A stretch of DNA of 64,000 nucleotides from Pachysolen tannophilus NRRL Y-2460 (taxonomy: Eukaryota; Ascomycota; Pichiomycetes; Alaninales; Pachysolenaceae). Below are positions 57,534 through 64,000 of the stretch, piece by piece (position 1 is the first letter of the stretch; every line of letters begins with the position of its first letter). The position numbers and the translations under genes were made by a program. Location of the stretch: assembly GCA_001661245.1 (NCBI GenBank), contig KV454013.1:1470512-1534511 (forward strand). The letters run 5' to 3'. The notes below the pieces were generated by a model, which ran no database searches, had not been told where the DNA came from, and was given only the letters and a program-made list of their open reading frames with translations.

Positions 57534-58078
57534 CAGAGAATAATGAGAACCCGAATACAAATAAGTTAACTTATAGCAAGACTTATTATGAGTTACTAGA
57601 AGTATCTTCAGAGTCTTCGTTGGCAGATATTAAGAAATCGTACAAGTCGAAATTACTTTTCCATCATCCAGATAAACATAGTTTAATAGAAGAAAGACAA
57701 AATGATAATGGAAATAATAAGGACATAATTCAATTATTACAAAAAGCTTATAAAACTCTCACAGTTCCGGTATTGAAAAAACAATATGATGAAATGCTAT
57801 CAAAGAATTTTTTAAAAATTGGTATTGTTAACGATGGAGAAGGATTGGATTTATACGATTTAGATGATTTTGAAATTATTGATACACCAGATGACAAAGT
57901 TCAGTTTGTTAAAAATTGTCCACGGTGTACCAGCGAAGATAGTTTTGTATTAACCGAAGATGATCTTCTTAATAATGGGACTAAAGTTAATGAGGATGAT
58001 AACGAATTCCAACTTGTTGTCCAATGTAATAGTTGTAGTTTATGGTTAAAAGTACGGTATTTTGATCAAGGAAATTAA
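57530..58078 (+). CDS. DPH4: Diphthamide factor Dph4 (Jjj3), J-domain plus CSL zinc finger
   Basis: J-protein of diphthamide synthesis on eEF2. From ATG 57530 the product is 182 aa: J-domain at residues 17-92 (YYELLEVSSESSLADIKKSYKS with HHPDK, HPD at 46-48), acidic linker, then a Cys4 CSL-type finger (C130/C133 and C166/C169, ending QCNSCSLWLKVRY). The frame stays open upstream, but that part is hydrophobic AT-translation and is not conserved. The first Cys pair is CPRC, not the CxC of Dph3. It is convergent with the LCAT-like gene, about 100 bp between stops. Confidence 0.93.
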   Translation: MTENNENPNTNKLTYSKTYYELLEVSSESSLADIKKSYKSKLLFHHPDKHSLIEERQNDNGNNKDIIQLLQKAYKTLTVPVLKKQYDEMLSKNFLKIGIVNDGEGLDLYDLDDFEIIDTPDDKVQFVKNCPRCTSEDSFVLTEDDLLNNGTKVNEDDNEFQLVVQCNSCSLWLKVRYFDQGN

Positions 58079-58181
58079 GAAAAAAAAAAATAAAATAAAA
58101 AAATAAAAATGAAAATTTTATTCACATATGTACAAGCTAAATGACTATTAACTGTAGAATATTATATATAATATGATGAAA

Positions 58182-60383
58182 TTATACACTTGCCAGAACT
58201 CGTCTTTTTTCTTCATCAAATACACATCTTAAACTTCTGCCCATAGCATCGAAATCGGTCATCAAACTTACATGGCCACAATCACTAACAAATTTACCAT
58301 CAACTTTAAATCCTCTCTTCATAGGCATTAACCATTTTTGATGAACAACACCATCACCTGGACCATAATAAAAATCAAACCAATTTCCATCTTCAATATC
58401 CTTTTCAGTTTTAATTCTTGAACCTCTTAATGAAGGTACTTTGTTACCAAATACCACTGCCAATGGAGGGTAATTTATATCTTCTCTATACTCTAATTTT
58501 TCTAAAAAATCTTTAGTCTCACCTAAAGTTCTAGTCAAATATTCAACAGCATCTTCATATGAAGTTCTAAAATCTGTTAATTTTTCAACAATGGTTGGAT
58601 GTGCAGAATGATCGTTATTATAAGTGTTAACAGTACCACCATGACGTCTCAATGATTCTAACTCAGAAGGAGATATTTTGCCATTCTTAAGATCATCTTC
58701 TAAAGCTTTTCTTCTCTTGGAAACTAAAGGACTCAAATTATAATTGATCCAATTATTAACATCAAAGAAATCTAATATAAATTTTTCATTGGAATATTTT
58801 TTAACAAATAATTCACCATGTAAGGGTAAAAATACAAAACTAGATCTCATCATAAAATTAACCTCTGCTGTCAAAATTTTATCACTTAACAAGACGTCAT
58901 CTCCAAATCTAATTGGACCTAAAACATTTGGACATTCAGATGGAACTCCAACATAGATTAAAGACCTAAACAATTCAGGGTTTTCATTTAATACATAATG
59001 AGAAATTAAACCACCCATAGAATGACTAATAACTATAGATCCCCTTTTACCATTTTTATCATAAATTTCTTTTAAAAGTTTTCCAAGTTTTGCAGCATTT
59101 ATATGGGAAGATAATCTCCAGTCATAACCAAAATCATGGACTGTAGTTTTTGGATTTGCTTCTAATCTTTTGATAAGTTTTTTCGAAATATCAATTGGTC
59201 CAATATGAGTAAGCATTCCATCTGGGTAAATTGTTTTTTCAACATTTAACTCATCTTCAATTTTTGGGCCAATATATAAATCTATTTTTCTTAAATTAAA
59301 TCCTGCTTTTATTGGTATCCAAAGTCTTCTATGTGTCTTTGCATCTCTTAAAATACTACCTCTATAACCTCCCAATATGACAATATCACCTTCTAATTCA
59401 TCATAGATCGATTCATAATCTGGTTTTTCTTCATCTTTGATTTTATTTAATAAATCAATTGAAGGAGTCAAAGCTTTACGAATGGCTCTAAACCTACTAT
59501 TATCTACTCCTTTATAATTTTTGAACAAGTATTGTTCTTCAATTGTACTAATAGATTCTTGTCTTGCTAATTTTAAATTCAATTCTTCTTTAGAGATATT
59601 TTTAAAAGCTTCTTCTAAATCCTCATCTTCTTCATCACTATCATAATTTTTTTCCAAGAATGGTATCTTTATTGAAGGTAATGATTTTGTAGAAATAGAA
59701 TTTCCAAATGGTAATTGAAGTGAAAAAATTTTGTGTTCATCATTTTTATTAACAATTTTTTCATCTTCATTTCTAGTAACATTATTATCAACTTTCCCTG
59801 TAACATTACTTTTATCCAAGGGAAACTGCAAGTTTTGACGACTACGTGTAGTATGAACCACTGGAGAACCTCCTATGATTGAAGATGCATCATTTCTTGA
59901 TATACGAGGTCTTGCAGTTTTAAGTTTATCCTTTGCTTCCTCACGGTGTTCTTCACCGTCATAAATTTCATTACTCTCTGTAGATGTCAATGAATCACTT
60001 GAACTTCTCACTAAATTGGTGTCAAGCGAGTATGGAACACGGACATTAGTATTACTATTGCTATTATTATTACCATTACCATTGCCCTGAATATCATTGT
60101 TATTATTATTAGGATTAATCTCCGAATCATCACTGTTGCTTCTACGCAACAATTCATTTGATAAAGCACGCGCTCTACTCAATATACCACCACCACCACA
60201 TTGTCCATTATTATTCGGAGGAGCCAACGTCGTACTTCCACCAAAAGCATCTTTAAATCCAAATGAAACACTACTGCTTCCACTATTACTTTTACGATGT
60301 TCACGATCATTATTATCTTTACTGCGGTTAAACTTAAACGTTCCTGAAGACGGAGACGACAATTTTTTAAACACTGATTTCAT
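58182..60383 (-). CDS. LCAT-like alpha/beta hydrolase (YJR098C family)
   Basis: Putative lipase or acyltransferase. A Ser/Asn-rich, basic N-terminal third (to about residue 230) precedes an alpha/beta-hydrolase: DIVILGGYRGSILRD, DFGYDWRLSSH, and nucleophile elbow VISHSMGGLISHYV (Ser at about residue 452). A later YYGPGDGVVHQKWLMP holds the likely Asp, and SDCGHVSLMTD the His. The layout follows the lecithin:cholesterol acyltransferase family, and fungal cytosolic members of this length exist; the substrate is unknown. No signal peptide or span is seen. It is divergent from NDUFB9. Confidence 0.8.
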   Translation of the reverse strand: MKSVFKKLSSPSSGTFKFNRSKDNNDREHRKSNSGSSSVSFGFKDAFGGSTTLAPPNNNGQCGGGGILSRARALSNELLRRSNSDDSEINPNNNNNDIQGNGNGNNNSNSNTNVRVPYSLDTNLVRSSSDSLTSTESNEIYDGEEHREEAKDKLKTARPRISRNDASSIIGGSPVVHTTRSRQNLQFPLDKSNVTGKVDNNVTRNEDEKIVNKNDEHKIFSLQLPFGNSISTKSLPSIKIPFLEKNYDSDEEDEDLEEAFKNISKEELNLKLARQESISTIEEQYLFKNYKGVDNSRFRAIRKALTPSIDLLNKIKDEEKPDYESIYDELEGDIVILGGYRGSILRDAKTHRRLWIPIKAGFNLRKIDLYIGPKIEDELNVEKTIYPDGMLTHIGPIDISKKLIKRLEANPKTTVHDFGYDWRLSSHINAAKLGKLLKEIYDKNGKRGSIVISHSMGGLISHYVLNENPELFRSLIYVGVPSECPNVLGPIRFGDDVLLSDKILTAEVNFMMRSSFVFLPLHGELFVKKYSNEKFILDFFDVNNWINYNLSPLVSKRRKALEDDLKNGKISPSELESLRRHGGTVNTYNNDHSAHPTIVEKLTDFRTSYEDAVEYLTRTLGETKDFLEKLEYREDINYPPLAVVFGNKVPSLRGSRIKTEKDIEDGNWFDFYYGPGDGVVHQKWLMPMKRGFKVDGKFVSDCGHVSLMTDFDAMGRSLRCVFDEEKRRVLASV

Positions 60384-60785
60384 CCTAAAATATAAACTTT
60401 ATCATTACTTCTTTATTCATTCAAAACAAAATCTTAAAATTACCAATCTTCAACCTTCAATCTTTTTTCTTTCAACTTTTTATCTTTTAATATCATTCGA
60501 AATTATATATTGCTCATTGGTGAAAATGGTTACCAAGCCCGCGGGAAACCTTTAGGGGCTTGCTTCACATAGCAAATCAGCGTGTAAATATAGTTGAAAA
60601 TCCAACAAATAATTAAAAATAATTAAGAGATATATAGTTGATTGATGAGATAATTAATAAGAAGAATTAAATCCATCAGGAATTGATTAATTATTCTTTT
60701 TAGTTAAAAAGAAGAAAAGAAAAGAGAATTAGGGGTTTCTTTTTTTTTGTTTGTTTGTTTGTTTTTGGTTGTGGTAAAATTTAAG
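60384..60785. promoter_or_regulatory. Divergent LCAT-like/NDUFB9 promoter
   Basis: A 402-bp shared promoter with AT-rich sequence, a GTTT repeat (60749-60764) close to NDUFB9 and a GC patch GCCCGCGGG (60537-60545). No known site is assigned. Confidence 0.5.
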
Positions 60786-61109
60786 ATGTCACCGCCAGTT
60801 GTTCCATTTTCTGCACAAAATGTTAAATTAGTTTCTTCATTATATCGGCGTTCTTTAAGAACAACAAGAGATTGGATTAATAGACCGGATTTATATAGGT
60901 TGAAGGCACTAGAAATTAGAAACCTTTTTGAAGCAAACAGACTGGTTGAAGATCCAAACAAATTGAAGACGATATTGGATGATGCTGAAAGTTTGTTGAC
61001 AAGTTATGCTCATCCGGATCCAATTATACCTCCATGTAGACCTGGCGGTACGAGATTTGAAAGAAATATTCCTCCAAGAAGTGATACGATGGTTCCAAGT
61101 GATGTCTGA
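60786..61109 (+). CDS. NDUFB9: Complex I accessory subunit NDUFB9/B22 (LYR protein)
   Basis: Accessory LYR-motif subunit of mitochondrial NADH:ubiquinone oxidoreductase. The 107-aa product starts at ATG 60786 (MSPPVVPFSAQNVKLVSSLYRRSLRTTRDWI). The LYR-type motif is SLYRRSLR (L19, Y20, R21), followed by the family's helix ALEIRNLFEANRLVEDPNKL and a Pro-rich C-terminus with PGGTRFERNIPP. The presence of a complex I gene excludes Saccharomyces-type yeasts. Confidence 0.92.
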   Translation: MSPPVVPFSAQNVKLVSSLYRRSLRTTRDWINRPDLYRLKALEIRNLFEANRLVEDPNKLKTILDDAESLLTSYAHPDPIIPPCRPGGTRFERNIPPRSDTMVPSDV

Positions 61110-61797
61110 GCAGATGGATAGACTTTGACTGCTGAAACCCTTTTTACCTTTTTATCCTATTTATTTATTTATTTATTTATTTATTTATTCTATTTATTCT
61201 ATTTATTTATCAAATATACACGTTTTACTCTCTAGGAATTGATGAGAACCATAACACACACAGAATCCTGTAGACTAAACCACTTTCTCTTCAATCTAAA
61301 GAGGTTTGTTTTGTAGAGCATAGTTTCAGCTTTGGAATCTTCAATTACCAAAAAAAAAGAACGGTCGTTTGTGGCTTACCAATTGGTATCATTTAGATGT
61401 TGATTATAACAAAAGAGCTTTTCAAGTAGAAACATATTTGTGAATGGTTTAGTTTATGAATATTAATCATCCAAGGGCGCTACGGTAGAGAAGATAAGAG
61501 AGGAAGAGTTCTATTGATATATTGTATCTATGTGCTTGAGTCTATAGAGATCTGGATGTATGTGTATAAATATTATTGATTGGCCCTGGTGTTTTTTGCA
61601 TTTTCAACAAAGAATTTTTTAATCAATTAGTTTATTGTTTAATCATATTTAAGCTTGATAATTTATATATCTAACTTGATTAGATTTTTTTTGCCGTTCA
61701 TTGCTTGTGAGAAAGAAGAAGAAAGGAGTTTTTTTTTTTATTTTTATTTTTAATTTTTTTTATTTTATTTGGTTGTTACTAGTTGTTGTTGGAAAAA
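61110..61797. promoter_or_regulatory. MED14 upstream region
   Basis: A 688-bp spacer. It includes a TTTA tetranucleotide repeat (about 61160-61188) after NDUFB9 and T-runs just before MED14. A C-box-like TTGATGA at 61232 lacks a D box, so no snoRNA is called. Confidence 0.5.
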
Positions 61798-64000
61798 ATG
61801 GATCAAGATGATAATTTGGGGAAGCAAGTTCAGGAAAAGGAAGCTCTTTCAACGACATTATCAGGAGTTGCTTCAGCATCAATAGCGGCTCCTCCTATTC
61901 CTCATATAACTACAAACATAGTACCACTTTCTACAATTTTGAAAAATTATTCAGAACATTCATATAAAGAATTAACACAGTTATTAATAACTTTACAATC
62001 AACTACAACTTCAGATTTAGTGAAAAAAAAAAATTATTGGAATTATTAGTTAAGTTTAGAGAAAATTTTATTAGACTTTATGTATTAACAAAATGGTCAA
62101 GATATGCTGAAAATTTTACAAAATTAATAGATTTACTCAATTGGTTAAGAATGATTATTGAATCTATATCTTCAAATCCTATTTGGGGATTAAAAAATTT
62201 AAGTAATTCTTTAACAAGCGCAAAATTACCAAATCCTGATTTAATTACAGCTTTAGAAGTATTAGTTAAAGGAAGACCACAATTACCATCATATAATTTT
62301 ATTAAACAAGATAGTTTATCTGCATCAACAATTTTGAAAACTTTAAAAAATTTGAATGTTATATTATCATTAAGACTTAGTTTAATACAAAGTTTACCAA
62401 AAAAATTTTATAATTATACAGTTAAAGATGGAAGATGTTATTTCAATATTCCAAAAGGTTTCCAATGTTGTGTTTCTTTAGCAAATGATGATGTTAATAA
62501 TTCACAATTTTTTTTAATTGATTTTAAATTTAATTTCATTTTTAAAGATAATATAATTGTATATAATGATGAAATAACAAAATTACCTACAGTCACTCAT
62601 GAAAGAGTGGAAAATTTATCAAATCAATTATTACAGGCAAATAGATTAAATTCAAGTGGTGGATTGAATGAATTATATAAATTTTTGCATAATTTCACCT
62701 TAAATTATAAATTATATTTAATTCATCGTCAATTAATTTTAATGAGAATAGGTTATTGGAAATCACAAATTAATCATACATATAACGCTGATAAAAACAT
62801 TATTATTATAAATTATTGGGTTAAGAGTACTCAAAAGAAAAATCTGAAATCATATTTCGAATTAAGCGTTTTGAATGATGAATTAGTATTGAAGTGGATT
62901 AAAGATGGAATATTAATTGAAACAATACAAACTTTTGAAGATGAAAATGAATTTTGTATTGAAAAAATTGTAACCAAATTCACAGAAGAACATGTCAAAA
63001 AATTAATGTTTAGCATATATGATGAGTTATTAGTATTGACAAATGATAACACCAATAAGGTTCAAATAAAAGAAACAGATAACACCCCTCAATTAATGTT
63101 GGAATTATTGTCAATGAAATTCACAACTTTTTCAATTTCGCCATTATCAGGATTAATTTATTTCATCAATCCATCACCTTTAGTTGCTTCTTTTGTTACC
63201 TTATTGAATCAAGATTTACAAGAAAACTTGAATAAACTTGCAATTAGATTGTTATCTTTATCTTTAGAAACTAGAGTTGAGCGTTTGAACTCTATGATGT
63301 CTTCAACTGGCTGGTTTCAAAGTAAAATTGTTAAATTATCAGGTGAAGAAGAATCCAAACTTACAAGTACAAAGCTTTTAAATTCTATTCAGTATTTCAA
63401 ACGTAAAGATTGGCCACAAGGTTGGTTTTTAGTTGCCAGTATCAATGTAAATACTACTGATAATCTCAATTGGTTTGTTTGTAGAATCAAGTCATATTTG
63501 GGAAACTGGTCGATTCAGTGGTATGAGAAGTTGGATATCTTGTCTTTGCTTAAAAATACAAATGATACTGCTGATGGTTTAGTCGATCATGATACATTGA
63601 GTGCTTTGGCCGAATTGTCAACTTCTAAATTATTATCACATATAATTGTTGAAGAATTAGAAAACAGTGGTGCTAAATTGAAGATGATCAACAGTAATAT
63701 TAAGAAAGGAATTTTAGACCTCTTCATGGAAGATGGAAACCTTGATAGTAAAGAACCATTCTTGATAGTGGAAAATGGGTCTTTTTTCAAAATTCCAAAT
63801 GCTTCAAGTTCTATTTTCATTAAAATTAAATTATTATCGTCAAATAATTTAAAAATTGTAATATATGGTAGGTTGAAAAATTTTAAAATGAATAGTTTAA
63901 ATGAGACTATTCAAGAAAGAAATCAAAATGATGATGATATGATTTCTGAAGAAAATTCTCAACAGGATGATCAGGAGCAGGCAAGTTTAAATTATGATTC
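61798..64000 (+). CDS. RGR1: Mediator tail/backbone subunit Med14 (Rgr1), partial, apparent frameshift
   Basis: Backbone subunit linking Mediator head, middle and tail. The first frame (61798-62049) starts MDQDDNLGKQ and has the family N-terminus IPHITTNIVPLSTILKNYS...YKELTQLL, then DLVKKK and a premature stop. The next frame carries on at once with LLELLVKFRENFIRLYVLTKWSRY, FTKLIDLLNWLR, LPNPDLITALEVLVKGRPQLP, TFSISPLSGLIYFINPSPL and WPQGWFLV, all collinear with yeast Rgr1, to the window edge. The switch falls in a run of 11 A (62023-62033); 12 A would keep one frame. As RGR1 is essential in yeast, a homopolymer sequencing or assembly error is the likeliest cause. The 3' end lies beyond the window. 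Confidence 0.92.

Noticed and set aside
60533-60560. AAGCCC...GGGCTT inverted repeat as a tRNA or terminator
   Set aside because: Only a 6-bp stem with no tRNA boxes; it lies in a divergent promoter where a terminator makes little sense.
61232-61330. C/D snoRNA suggested by TTGATGA
   Set aside because: No D box and an imperfect C box.
1-64000. tRNA genes, LTR or other mobile elements, viral fossils, CRISPR, centromere or telomere sequence
   Set aside because: No B-box/T-loop pattern, terminal repeats, transposase or reverse-transcriptase motifs, spaced direct repeats or telomere arrays were seen by eye on either strand.

Overview
The window is ordinary single-copy nuclear DNA of a budding yeast. 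It is AT-rich, densely packed with protein genes on both strands, and full of poly-A/T runs and AT or trinucleotide microsatellites. Short introns carry GTATGT/GTAAGT donors and TACTAAC-like branch sites. Several facts point to the CTG-Ser clade (Debaryomycetaceae, Candida and relatives). In-frame CTG codons sit where relatives carry Ser or another small or polar residue; the clearest is RPE1 codon 116. A complex I subunit (NDUFB9/B22 type) is present, which Saccharomyces lacks. CTG residues should therefore be read as Ser. The exact species cannot be named from the sequence.

Layout: 0-8 kb has a TFIIIC-like subunit (partial), PRE6, RPR2, FUM1, TRM61 and a mitochondrial membrane orphan. 8-16 kb has FMO1, a membrane orphan, SKO1 and a PPWD1-type WD40-cyclophilin. 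16-26 kb has RPC10, a PPR-like gene, SEC12, an MNN4/LicD-like gene and an Asn-rich CENP-B-type DNA-binding protein. 26-35 kb has COF1, a coiled-coil gene, a 924-aa orphan, SLM3, CCP1 and PAM17. 35-40 kb has a GPD2-type gene beside an N gap with a duplicated contig end, a GC-rich island, RPE1, ALB1 and LSM1. 41-48 kb has a secreted SurE-like phosphatase, a long intergenic region holding a C/D snoRNA (snR56/U25), RPS8, DPH3, UBC6 and a PRPP synthetase. 48-64 kb has a UBP9/13-type gene, a Far1/Ste5-like scaffold, RPL9, DPH4, an LCAT-like hydrolase, NDUFB9 and MED14 (5' part, with an apparent one-base homopolymer frameshift).

There is no operon-like cluster. Themes recur by chance or loose linkage: tRNA and translation factors (TRM61, SLM3, RPS8, RPL9, DPH3, DPH4, snR56, ALB1), mitochondrial proteins (CCP1, PAM17, NDUFB9, SLM3, two orphans) and transcription (TFIIIC, RPC10, MED14, SKO1). 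I found no tRNA gene, transposon, viral fossil or CRISPR array.

The most interesting signals are: (1) extremely small exons, namely COF1 with an ATG-only coding exon plus an 11-nt microexon, PRE6 with a 20-nt microexon, and FUM1 with a 21-nt first exon; (2) the unannotated snR56/U25 snoRNA in a probable non-coding host transcript; (3) a recurrent CAC[G/T]AC[T/C] promoter motif next to RPS8, RPL9, the snoRNA locus and COF1; (4) a GC-rich island of about 290 bp in front of RPE1; (5) two GC-box-like arrays in promoters.
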